A stretch of 61,946 bases of DNA, taken from the NCBI GenBank assembly GCA_947629095.1, contig CANRCK010000007.1, positions 1 to 61,946 on the forward strand, read 5' to 3'. The notes under the pieces were generated by a model. The model made no database searches, had not been told where the DNA came from, and saw only the letters and a list, made by a program, of their open reading frames with translations. The position numbers and the translations under genes were made by a program. The stretch is from an uncultured Clostridia bacterium. Its GTDB lineage: Bacteria; Bacillota; Clostridia; Christensenellales; Borkfalkiaceae. Position 1 is the first letter of the stretch. Every line of letters begins with the position of its first letter. Of the stretch, positions 51,054-58,584 are shown piece by piece.

Positions 51054-51261
51054 TGTGGATAACTGCGGAAAAACGCATACGTTTTGCCCTTTAAAGGGGC
51101 GTTTATCCACAAAAAGTTGTCAACAAAAGTTATTCACCAAGGCGCAAAAACATAAATATGCAAAAAAGTTTTCCACAATTTATCCACAGACCCCTTGAAT
51201 TCCGCATTTTTTAAACAAAAACGGCGATTTTTTGACATCAGGTTCAAAAAAGTTATCCACA
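51054..51261. promoter_or_regulatory. DnaA-box cluster
   Basis: Four perfect TTATCCACA boxes: 51054-51062 (minus orientation), 51103-51111, 51180-51188 and 51253-51261 (plus). Near matches are TTGTCAACA at 51117, TTATTCACC at 51130 and TTTTCCACA at 51169. An A/T-rich stretch separates the last two perfect boxes. The cluster fills the gap between convergent genes, so it is not a promoter region. It may be an origin, or a DnaA-titrating cluster of the kind known in Bacillus. dnaA and dnaN are not adjacent. Confidence 0.85.
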
Positions 51262-51302
51262 ATAGCATTTTATGCAAGATTTCTGAATAAAATAATTTGC
51301 AA

Positions 51303-51334
51303 CCGGCTGCCCTTTGTGGCAGCCGCTTTTTTGT
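51303..51334 (+). terminator. intrinsic terminator beyond the DnaA boxes
   Basis: An 8-bp stem (CGGCTGCC/GGCAGCCG) is followed by CTTTTTT on the plus strand. It would end any transcript crossing the DnaA-box cluster from the left, for example from the DUF3737 gene. Confidence 0.85.
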
Positions 51335-51345
51335 GAGGGTATGCC

Positions 51346-51492
51346 CCCTTCAGTCTGCTGCGCAGACAGCTCCCCCCGCAAGCGGGGGGAGCCAAGGGAT
51401 TGGGTGTGTTGCAGACAGCTCCCTTGTTGCCAAGGGGTTGGGTATATTGCAGACAGCTCCCTCATTGCCAAGGGGGAGCCAAGAAAAAGGGC
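51346..51492. repeat. dispersed intergenic repeat, copy 3, with internal duplications
   Basis: It opens with TTCAGTCTGC and a CTCCCCCC/GGGGGGAG hairpin like the copies at 9027 and 15530. The module GCAGACAGCTCCC recurs three times (near 51361, 51412 and 51450), so the element has expanded internally. Confidence 0.75.
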
Positions 51493-51515
51493 AGCGGCGC
51501 AGCCACCACCCCCAT

Positions 51516-51545
51516 GTCATTCTGAGGCGTTAGCCGAAGAATCTG
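51516..51545. repeat. GTCATTCTGAGG...CGAAGAATCT element
   Basis: A short segment, GTCATTCTGAGG and CGAAGAATCT separated by seven bases, of a type found as intergenic repeats in many unrelated genomes. Its two ends are partly complementary (ATTCT/AGAAT). Only one copy is in the window. Confidence 0.45.
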
Positions 51546-51577
51546 TTGATTGCGGGGGAACTAAGAAAGGCTGAAAA

Positions 51578-52297
51578 TTAAAGCAGCCTTATGTACTCGG
51601 ACAGAGCTTTAAAGCGGCAGTCCGTTTTATATACAAAATATGCCTGCAAAAGGCGGAGAGCGCGCTTTTGACCGTCGGGAGTGATGAAATCCTCCTCATA
51701 CGGCTTGCCGAGGACCTTGCGCAAAACGTTGTAGGTAACGCGGCTGGCGGGTACGCCCTCGATACAATTTGAGCAAGTGAATGCGCCGAGCGACATATCA
51801 AAGCGCAGCGCACCCTCCTCCGCCGGATTTTTGCCGCAGTGCGGGCAGATATCCGCGGTGACGGCGTAGCCCGACCGGTCCAGCGCAAAGGTTAAAAAAT
51901 CTATAAGCGCCATGCACTCGTCGCCGGAGCACATAGCCGAATACGTACCCAATAAACGGTAGAAAATTTCACGGCACTCGTCACCCTCGTAGGTGAGCGC
52001 AAGAGCGGCTTCGGCGGCTGCCGAGGCGGCGTAGAACTTGTTTATATCCTGGCTGAGGTCATAAAAACACTCTATTTCGGAACAGTTTATAACGGTGTAC
52101 TTACTGCCGCTTTTTGCAAGCATATATTCGGCAAAACAAAAAGGCTGAGCGGCAAATTTGAGCTTTGCCCCCGCCTTTTTTACTCCCTTTATCCCCGCGG
52201 TGAGCTTGCCCTGCTCCACGGTGAGGAGAGTGAGAATTTTATCGTTTTCGTTGTAATCCGCCGCCCTGAGCATAAGGGCGTTTACCTTGAGTTCCAT
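51578..52297 (-). CDS. recO: DNA repair protein RecO
   Basis: Loads RecA with RecR in the RecFOR pathway. The 239-residue protein has the N-terminal OB fold (LMLRAADYNENDKILTLLT), a helical core, and a zinc site CPHC...CSNC near 150-175. Length and order fit Firmicutes RecO. It ends the yqfC to recO block and faces the gene-free region with the DnaA boxes. Confidence 0.93.
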   Translation of the reverse strand: MELKVNALMLRAADYNENDKILTLLTVEQGKLTAGIKGVKKAGAKLKFAAQPFCFAEYMLAKSGSKYTVINCSEIECFYDLSQDINKFYAASAAAEAALALTYEGDECREIFYRLLGTYSAMCSGDECMALIDFLTFALDRSGYAVTADICPHCGKNPAEEGALRFDMSLGAFTCSNCIEGVPASRVTYNVLRKVLGKPYEEDFITPDGQKRALRLLQAYFVYKTDCRFKALSEYIRLL

Positions 52298-52333
52298 CAG
52301 ATACCTTTTACGACAGCTTAAACTATGCGCCGC

Positions 52334-52438
52334 TCATTCTTCGCCGTTGAGCTTTTTGTAGAGCATATAGTAGCTTACGCTGCCCGTCTTTTCAAACATT
52401 TTCCACGCGAGTTCAGCCGCGTCCCTGTCCTTTTTCAT
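52334..52438 (-). CDS. yqzL: YqzL-like small protein
   Basis: A 34-residue gene read from sequence: ATG at 52438 and TGA at 52334, with GGGGG six bases before the start. The peptide contains LAWKMFEKTGSVSYYMLYKK, matching the short YqzL family (W-K-x-F-x-x-T-G-x-x-x-x-Y-x-L). In Bacillus yqzL also lies between era and recO. The function is unknown. It is easily missed because of its size. Confidence 0.82.
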   Translation of the reverse strand: MKKDRDAAELAWKMFEKTGSVSYYMLYKKLNGEE

Positions 52439-52518
52439 ACGCACCCCCTTTAAGGCAGTATGCGCAGGAAATTCATCTTTTATTGACGAACCGCACAAAA
52501 TTGCCGCGCCGCTTAAAG

Positions 52519-53397
52519 TTATAGCATAACCAAGTCCTTTATAAGCCCCGTTTTGTTGCGCCAGTCCTCCTCAACACGGACGTAAGTTGTTAAAAACACC
52601 TTTGCGCCCAAAAACTTTTCCATACTCTCGCGCGCGAAGGAGGAAACCTCCTTTATAGCCCTGCCGCCCTTGCCTATCAAAATGGACTTGTGGTTGGGCT
52701 TTTCGCACACTATATCGAGATTTATATCGTACACGCCCTTTTCGTTTTGCGAAAAGTTGTTCACGACTATCGCCACGCCGTGGGGAACCTCGTCGTTGAA
52801 TTTAAGGAGGATTTTTTCGCGCATGATTTCGGCTATCATAAACTTTTCGCTCTTGTCCGAAACGATGTCGTCCGAAATTATCTTGTCGCCCTCGGGCATA
52901 GCCCCGGCAAGGAATTGTTTCATCTTTTTTATGTTGGTGCCCTTGCGCGCGGAGACGGGGAAAATGTCCGCCTGTATGCCGTTTTCGTATAAATCCTTTA
53001 CGTCGGCGGCTATGCGCTCCTTGGGCATTATGTCTATTTTGGTGTACGCCACAGCCGCGGGAATTTTGCCCGTGACATATTTTTTCATAAGCGAGATATC
53101 AACGTCGGAAAGCCCGCCGTGACCGTCGTGGACGTATAAAATAAAATCAACGTCCTTGGAGGCGTCGTCGGTGGCTTTCATCATTATATCCGTGAGTTTG
53201 TTTGCGCTTTTATAAAGCCCGGGCGTATCCACAAACACAAGCTGGTAGTTTTCCTCGGTGAGAACGCCCATTATGGCGTTGCGCGTTGTCTGTGGCTTAG
53301 GAGAGACAATTGCCACTTTTTCGCCGACGAGTACGTTGACAAGGGTGGATTTGCCAGCGTTTGCCCTGCCTATTACGGCTATTATTCCGCTTTTCAT
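52519..53397 (-). CDS. era: GTPase Era
   Basis: An essential GTPase that binds 16S rRNA near its 3' end during 30S assembly. The 292-residue protein has G1 GRANAGKST at 8-16, G2 region TTRNAI, G3 DTPG near 57-60, G4 TKID near 120, and a C-terminal KH domain with GKGGRAIKEV. It starts one base after the ybeY stop. Confidence 0.96.
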   Translation of the reverse strand: MKSGIIAVIGRANAGKSTLVNVLVGEKVAIVSPKPQTTRNAIMGVLTEENYQLVFVDTPGLYKSANKLTDIMMKATDDASKDVDFILYVHDGHGGLSDVDISLMKKYVTGKIPAAVAYTKIDIMPKERIAADVKDLYENGIQADIFPVSARKGTNIKKMKQFLAGAMPEGDKIISDDIVSDKSEKFMIAEIMREKILLKFNDEVPHGVAIVVNNFSQNEKGVYDINLDIVCEKPNHKSILIGKGGRAIKEVSSFARESMEKFLGAKVFLTTYVRVEEDWRNKTGLIKDLVML

Positions 53398-53398
53398 A

Positions 53399-53857
53399 TC
53401 AGTCCCTCGTGAGATTGAGCTTTTTTAAAACGCGCTCTTCGCGTTCGCGCATTTCCGCCTTGTCCTCTTCCGTCATATGGTCGTAGCCCAAAAGGTGAAA
53501 CACGCCGTGCGTTACGAGATAGTTCAGCTCCCGCTCAAAGGAGTGACCGTACTCCTCCGCCTGTTCGCGGGCGCGCTGTTCGCAGACGGCGACGCTGCCT
53601 ATGAACAAATTGCCCTCCTCGTCTATTTCGTCGGGGTAATTTTTTTTGTTGAGGGATATGCCCTTTATGCCGTCGAGGGAGGGAAAACTCAACACGTCCG
53701 TGACTTTGTCGATTTTTCTTATGTCGGCGTTGAGGCGGCGTATGTATTCCCCGTCCACTATTATTACCTCGCATAAAAGGTTGCAATCCGCGCTGTATTC
53801 CCCCTCAAAGGCGGCGGAAAGCGCAGAGAAATCCTGTTCGCAATCAATTTTAAGCAC
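53399..53857 (-). CDS. ybeY: endoribonuclease YbeY (rRNA maturation)
   Basis: A zinc endoribonuclease for 16S rRNA 3' processing and ribosome quality control. The 152-residue protein carries the metal site HGVFHLLGYDH near 113-123 and the NADIRKIDKVTDVLSFP segment. It sits between the PgpH-like gene and era as in other Firmicutes. Confidence 0.95.
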   Translation of the reverse strand: MLKIDCEQDFSALSAAFEGEYSADCNLLCEVIIVDGEYIRRLNADIRKIDKVTDVLSFPSLDGIKGISLNKKNYPDEIDEEGNLFIGSVAVCEQRAREQAEEYGHSFERELNYLVTHGVFHLLGYDHMTEEDKAEMREREERVLKKLNLTRD

Positions 53858-53887
53858 TGTGGTTTACTCCGTAAAACGCGGTATATA

Positions 53888-55345
53888 TTATCTCCTTTTG
53901 TTGGAGACGGTGAGCTTGGGATACTGCACGCGGGAGTGATATACGCCCGTGAGCTGGGTTACGACAGTCATGGCGATTATGGAAAGTTCGCGCATGGTTA
54001 TGTCGCAGTCGGCAAACTGGTCGAGGTTTATTCTCTCCTCTATCAGCCCCTTTACAAGCGCTTCAACCTTTTCGGCTGAGCGGTCCGAAAGGGACCTTGA
54101 CGCAGCCTCCGAGGCGTCGGCTATCATGATTATTGCCGCTATTTTGGTGGTCGGCGTGGGACCGTTATAGGAATAGCTGCCCATTCTGAGTTCGCCGTCG
54201 CTCATTTTAAGCGCCTTGGCGTAGAAATATTTTATGGGTAGCGTGCCGTGGTGTTCAACGGCTACGTCCGCAAGAAAATCGGGCAGATGGTTCTTTTTTA
54301 TCAGTTTTGCGCCGTCGCGGGTGTGGGAACGGATTATATCCACCGAAAGCTCGGGGGTGAGCTGCTGGTGTATATTTACGTCGCCCTGGTTTTCGGAGAA
54401 CATTTCGGGATTTTTGATTTTGCCCACGTCGTGATAGTAGCCCGCAGCCCTTGCAAGCTCGGGGTCCTCCCCTATAGCCGCGGCGCATGCTTCGGCAAGC
54501 TGGGCAACCACTACGGAGTGGTTGTAAGTGCCGAGGGCGTTGGCTTTTAACAGCTTTATAATCTTTGCGTTTTCGCTTGTAAGCTCCCGCAGGCGGAAGG
54601 GCGTGAGATTTTTGAATATCATCTCGAACATCGGCAGCAGGAAGAAGAACAAGAGCACCGAAAAGAGGCAGTCAAGCACGCTGTATAAGAGGAAATCGGT
54701 GAAAAAATAGGTGAGCGTGAGATTTGCCGCATTGGGGAGAAGAATTGCCGCGTTGATTATTAAAACGGGCACGAGCAGCACGAGCGCCGCCATTACGCTG
54801 CCCAAACGGGTTTTTACGTTTTTGAAAATGAATATTGCCACTATGCCCGTGCAGAACGTTGAAAGGAACCCGGCGTAGCTTATATAGACCACGCTTGTGA
54901 GAAGGGAGTTGGCGTACCTGTCCACAACGAGCATTGCAATGGCGTAGATAGTGTTTAAAAATATTGCGTCGCGGCGGTTGAAAATCATTATCAGGGTCAT
55001 CGCCACAAAGCTGCCCGGGCGCGCAACGGGGTGAATATATCTGCCCACGAGCGCGGAAACCACGGCGGAAATGCTGAAAAGTATGAATATTTCAAAAATG
55101 CGGGAGCACTTTGCAAGCACTTCCTTGTTTTCAAACCAAAAATAAGTGAACGCTATTGCGGTCATTACAAAAAGCGTTACGGCAACGGTGACAACGTTGT
55201 CGACATTGGCAACAACGTAGTCTATTATGTTCCCCGTCTGCGTTAAAAACAGGGTTGCAAAAAGCACCGCCGCAAATATAAGCATTCCGAATAAAAAGCT
55301 TATAACGCTGCGGAATATCTCTCTATTGGTCAGTTTGCTCTTCAA
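53888..55345 (-). CDS. pgpH: 7TM-HD family phosphohydrolase (PgpH-like)
   Basis: Predicted c-di-AMP phosphodiesterase in the membrane. The roughly 485-residue protein has about seven membrane helices (about 10-255) and a cytoplasmic HD domain with NHSVVVAQLAEACAAAIG, GYYHDVGKI (metal His-Asp), HTRDGAKL and EHHGT. Full-length PgpH is near 700 residues, with a large extracytoplasmic 7TMR-HDED domain after the first helix; here only a few residues separate helices 1 and 2. The start is a TTG at 55345 with AGGAGG seven bases upstream, inside the end of phoH. Confidence 0.88.
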   Translation of the reverse strand: MKSKLTNREIFRSVISFLFGMLIFAAVLFATLFLTQTGNIIDYVVANVDNVVTVAVTLFVMTAIAFTYFWFENKEVLAKCSRIFEIFILFSISAVVSALVGRYIHPVARPGSFVAMTLIMIFNRRDAIFLNTIYAIAMLVVDRYANSLLTSVVYISYAGFLSTFCTGIVAIFIFKNVKTRLGSVMAALVLLVPVLIINAAILLPNAANLTLTYFFTDFLLYSVLDCLFSVLLFFFLLPMFEMIFKNLTPFRLRELTSENAKIIKLLKANALGTYNHSVVVAQLAEACAAAIGEDPELARAAGYYHDVGKIKNPEMFSENQGDVNIHQQLTPELSVDIIRSHTRDGAKLIKKNHLPDFLADVAVEHHGTLPIKYFYAKALKMSDGELRMGSYSYNGPTPTTKIAAIIMIADASEAASRSLSDRSAEKVEALVKGLIEERINLDQFADCDITMRELSIIAMTVVTQLTGVYHSRVQYPKLTVSNKRR

Positions 55346-56312
55346 GCTTGTTCCTCCTCTTGCCGTCCGCTTCATACGCCCTGACTATTCTCATAACCAG
55401 CGGGTTGCGCACGACGTCTTTATCGGTTAGCCGTATAATTGATATTCCCTCCACGTTTGCAAGGACGGACTCCGCATGCTCCAAGCCGCTCTTTTTGCCG
55501 TCGGGCAGGTCTATTTGGGTTACGTCGCCCGTGATGACCATCTTGCTGCCGTCGCCCAAACGGGTGAGAAACATTTTCATCTGCTCGCGCGTGGTGTTCT
55601 GCGCCTCGTCCAGAATTATGAAGGCGTTGGAGAGCGTTCTGCCGCGCATATATGCAAGCGGGGCAATCTCTATTGAACCGCGCTCCATAAGCTTTGTGTA
55701 AGTTTCAAGCCCCAGCATCTCCTGCAAAGCGTCGTAGAGGGGACGCAGATATGGGTCAACCTTGGTTTGCAGGTCGCCCGGGAGAAAGCCGAGCTTTTCG
55801 CCCGCTTCAACCGCGGGGCGGGTGAGAATTATTTTATCAACCTGCTTTTGTTTATAAGCCTGAACGGCAAGGCACACGGCAAGATACGTTTTGCCCGTGC
55901 CCGCAGGTCCTATGCCGAAAGTGACGGGGTTTTGCTTTATTCCGTCAACATACCTCTTTTGCCCCACCGTTTTGCATTTTACGGGCTTCCCGCGGGAGGT
56001 TATTGCAACCACGCCCGAGGAGAGCTTGGTGATGTCCGCCGCCTTGCCCTCTTTGGCAAGTTCTATGCAGTAGGAGACCCTGCCCTTATCGAGGCTTTCG
56101 CCGCCATCGGCAAGGATAAAAAGATTTTCGAGAACGTCATAGGCGCGGCTGACCTTGTCCTCCGCCCCGGTTATTACCACCGAGTCGCCGTCAACGCGGA
56201 GGTTGACGCCCACTTCGCTTGCTATTAAATTGAGATTTTCGTCGAACGTGCCGAGGACCCGCTGGAGCTTGTCCGCGCCGCCCGCCGAAATTTTACGTAT
56301 GCTTACGTCCAT
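55323..56312 (-). CDS. phoH: PhoH family ATPase (YbeZ-like)
   Basis: A cytoplasmic ATPase linked to RNA metabolism, working beside YbeY. The 329-residue protein has a KH-like N-terminal part and the PhoH domain with Walker A GPAGTGKTYLAV near 136-147 and Walker B AFIILDEAQNTT near 232. Usual length. It lies between yqfD and pgpH, overlapping the pgpH start by 23 bases. Confidence 0.95.
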   Translation of the reverse strand: MDVSIRKISAGGADKLQRVLGTFDENLNLIASEVGVNLRVDGDSVVITGAEDKVSRAYDVLENLFILADGGESLDKGRVSYCIELAKEGKAADITKLSSGVVAITSRGKPVKCKTVGQKRYVDGIKQNPVTFGIGPAGTGKTYLAVCLAVQAYKQKQVDKIILTRPAVEAGEKLGFLPGDLQTKVDPYLRPLYDALQEMLGLETYTKLMERGSIEIAPLAYMRGRTLSNAFIILDEAQNTTREQMKMFLTRLGDGSKMVITGDVTQIDLPDGKKSGLEHAESVLANVEGISIIRLTDKDVVRNPLVMRIVRAYEADGKRRNKLEEQTDQ

Positions 56313-56316
56313 ATCT

Positions 56317-57207
56317 TTAAGTTAAATTTATGCTTATTTTGTGCAGATATTTAATTTCCATAATCACCCGCACCCCGCCTTCTTCGGGCTTTACGGTGTG
56401 GCTTTTTGAAATTATCGTTTCGGCTTCGAGCTTTAAGGAAGCATATGCCTCCCTTATGCTCCTCTCCGTGTCGTCGGGCGCAAAATATTCGTACTTTCCC
56501 GAGCACTCTATTTCGGCAAAGCCCGCGGCTATGCCCTCAATCCATTTTTCGCCCGCCTGCGCGCCCGCGTAGATGAGCGCGTCGCCCGCAGAGACCGTTG
56601 CGCCTTCGGCTACGGCAGCCGTGCCGCAGATTGCAACAACGCGCCTGACCGTGCCCGAAACGTCCGAGACGAGGGGTTCGCGCACGAGGCGGTCCGAGAC
56701 GGAATGCTCCACCTCAACATCTATTACCAGCACGCTGCCGCGGCGGGAGAGGTTGCAAAAAGTTACCTCCGGAATGGCGAGAATCCTGCCCGCGGCAACG
56801 GGCTTGTCAAAGGCGGAAAAGGGCTTCCACTCCGAGGCGCCCTCCTCCTCAACGATTTTGCGCACTACGCTTTTTAAATATTCTCCGCTGCCCTCCACCC
56901 TTATACCGAGAATGAAATAATTTGAAAGGTATGCGGCTACGGCAAACACCAAGGCGCCCAAAACGAGACCGGCGCGGAGAAAAAGCCCGCCCAAAAGCCT
57001 GTTTTTGGCGCTTTTGCGCTCCATAGTGATATTATAACACGGCTTTGCGAAAATTGCAAAAACTTTTTTTATATCTTTATCTTTTACGCAGAATATAAAG
57101 CTTGCGCCCCGCTTTTTGCAGTCGTATACGGCAATTTCCGCCTTTTGGAGCTTTTTTAAGGCGGGCGGGGCGGCGGAGATTATTGAAATGCGGGCAAGAT
57201 CAGTCAA
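56317..57207 (-). CDS. yqfD: sporulation protein YqfD family
   Basis: A 296-residue protein, shorter than the near-400-residue Bacillus YqfD. The N-terminal domain (about 1-60) precedes a membrane helix (about 75-100). The extracytoplasmic part contains WKPFSAFD, VEVEHSV and PLVSDVSGTVRRV with the repeated GDALIYAG, typical of YqfD. It overlaps yqfC by eight bases. The role in sporulation is inferred from family and position. Confidence 0.86.
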   Translation of the reverse strand: MTDLARISIISAAPPALKKLQKAEIAVYDCKKRGASFIFCVKDKDIKKVFAIFAKPCYNITMERKSAKNRLLGGLFLRAGLVLGALVFAVAAYLSNYFILGIRVEGSGEYLKSVVRKIVEEEGASEWKPFSAFDKPVAAGRILAIPEVTFCNLSRRGSVLVIDVEVEHSVSDRLVREPLVSDVSGTVRRVVAICGTAAVAEGATVSAGDALIYAGAQAGEKWIEGIAAGFAEIECSGKYEYFAPDDTERSIREAYASLKLEAETIISKSHTVKPEEGGVRVIMEIKYLHKISINLT

Positions 57208-57445
57208 TTTTTACCCCCCTGACGTTGCCGTTGACAAGAAGGTCGCCCTGAAAATATTCGCCGACTTCCATATTTTCCCCCTCGAGAGTTACCTTGAACT
57301 TGGCGGCGGCTACGGTTATGAGCGCGGGAGTAAGGTCGCATACGGTTTTTACGCTCTTGATATAGCAGCACTTCCCCGGCACGAGGACGAGGCTTGACGT
57401 TAAGTCGGCGCCAAGCTCGCCCAAAATTTGTTCCAACAGTTTCAT
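57200..57445 (-). CDS. yqfC: sporulation protein YqfC (YabP/YqfC family)
   Basis: A small beta-rich protein of 81 residues if started at the ATG at 57445; in-frame sequence extends to 57493. LVLVPGKCCYIKSVKTVCDLTP and VTLEGENMEVGEYFQGDLLVNG-like strands match the YabP/YqfC family. A TTAAAAT box near 57460 favours the shorter form. It is the first gene of the block running to recO. Confidence 0.82.
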   Translation of the reverse strand: MKLLEQILGELGADLTSSLVLVPGKCCYIKSVKTVCDLTPALITVAAAKFKVTLEGENMEVGEYFQGDLLVNGNVRGVKID

Positions 57446-57557
57446 AGGGTATTTTATGCGGGATTTTAACGCAATATATTTATTTTTTAACAAAAAAGAA
57501 TAGTTTTCGCGGAGGGCGGCGCGCTACAATTTAAAAAAAGTATCCGGGAGATACATA

Positions 57558-58289
57558 ATGGCAAAAAAGATTTACGTAGGGAGTCTTAAAGGGGGCACGG
57601 GCGTGACCACGGCGTGCGTGGGGCTTGGGCTGGCGCTTGCGGGTATGGGAGAAAAGACGCTGGTTGTGGACGGCGACGCCGTTAGCGCAGGCGCCATGAC
57701 CGTTGCGGGAATGGGGAATATGCAGGTTTACACCCTTGCGGACTACGGCAGGGCGGCTTGCCGCGCAAAACAGGCGGCGACGGCGCACCCGAAAGAGAAG
57801 AATTTTTATATAATGCCCGCTTTGGGCTTGAACGACCCGAAGGTTGCCGCACGGGCGGTTGAAGAAACCGAGGGGCTGTTCGACTACGTTCTGCTTGACA
57901 AAATTTGCCCCGAAGCCGCAGACGGGGGAATAATCGTCACAGAGCCGTATTTGCCCTCGGTGAAGTCGGCGGACGGCTGCAAAGCCGCGCTGTGCGACGG
58001 AGGAATGAAAAATTTAAGCCTTATTGTAAACAAGCTGAACGGCGGGCAGGTTCTGGCGGGCGAGGTGCTGCCCGCGGAAAAGATAGCCGCCGCGCTCAAC
58101 CTCGGGCTGCTTGCCGTAGTGCCGGAAGACCCCACGATTTCCGTGGGAAGGTGGAGAAAGCAGACCGTTGCGGCGTTCAGGGCGGCGGCGTGCGCGCTGC
58201 TCGGCAGAAAAGCCGATACGTTTGACGTTTTGCGGGGATACGGCGGGTTGAACGGAATTTTGAAAAGGAAACTGCGGGAGAAAATATGA
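57558..58289 (+). CDS. MinD/ParA-like ATPase with altered P-loop
   Basis: A 243-residue protein of the MinD/ParA fold. The deviant Walker A reads KGGTGVTT at 11-18: the signature lysine (K11) is kept, but the P-loop lysine expected at position 16 is Val. LVVDGD near 35-40 and DYVLLDK near 112 correspond to the A' and Walker B motifs. The C-terminus (GILKRKLREKI) looks like the amphipathic membrane-targeting helix of MinD. It is translationally coupled (ATGA) to a MinE-like gene. It may be a MinD whose ATPase cycle is changed, or a pseudo-ATPase. GGGAG precedes the ATG. Confidence 0.82.
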   Translation: MAKKIYVGSLKGGTGVTTACVGLGLALAGMGEKTLVVDGDAVSAGAMTVAGMGNMQVYTLADYGRAACRAKQAATAHPKEKNFYIMPALGLNDPKVAARAVEETEGLFDYVLLDKICPEAADGGIIVTEPYLPSVKSADGCKAALCDGGMKNLSLIVNKLNGGQVLAGEVLPAEKIAAALNLGLLAVVPEDPTISVGRWRKQTVAAFRAAACALLGRKADTFDVLRGYGGLNGILKRKLREKI

Positions 58290-58498
58290 ACGACGTAAAA
58301 CGTATGCTCTCCTTTGACAGGGAGGATATGACGGACCTTGAAAGGGAGCTGTTTTTAAAAGATTTTAAAAGAATTGCGGAGGAATATTTTGAGCCTGAGA
58401 GCGGGTTCGATTTGGAAATAACGCGCTCTGAGGAGGGCTTTTTGGTGTGCGTGATATTCGGCGCGCGCAGAATCAAAAATCTGAGGCGGATAAACTGA
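58286..58498 (+). CDS. MinE-like small protein
   Basis: A 70-residue acidic protein directly following the MinD-like gene with a four-base overlap. KDFKRIAEEYFEPESGFDLE followed by ITRSEEGFLVCVIFGARRI resembles the helix-strand topological-specificity domain of MinE (KDILEVI...V.L...GD...L.L). The N-terminal MinD-binding helix could be RMLSFDREDMTDLERELFL. Similarity is by pattern and context only. No minC lies nearby. Confidence 0.6.
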   Translation: MNDVKRMLSFDREDMTDLERELFLKDFKRIAEEYFEPESGFDLEITRSEEGFLVCVIFGARRIKNLRRIN

Positions 58499-58526
58499 AA
58501 AACGCTTGCACGTGTTGCGTTTTTTG
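58498..58526 (+). terminator. terminator of the MinD-like operon
   Basis: An 8-bp stem (AAAAACGC/GCGTTTTT) with a 12-base loop runs into TTTTTT on the plus strand. Confidence 0.75.
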
Positions 58527-58531
58527 GAAAA

Positions 58532-58579
58532 AACGGTAAAAAAACAGGGGGCGGGCGGCACCTTTTGCCGCCCGCCCCG
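58532..58579 (-). terminator. terminator of the S41 protease operon
   Basis: A 12-bp G+C-rich stem (GGGCGGGCGGCA/TGCCGCCCGCCC) is followed on the minus strand by CTGTTTTTTT. Confidence 0.88.
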
Positions 58580-58584
58580 CTCCT

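Noticed and set aside
51054-51261. Canonical chromosomal origin
   Set aside because: dnaA, dnaN, rpmH and gyrase genes are not adjacent, and gene direction does not switch at this point. It is kept as a DnaA-box cluster and not called oriC.
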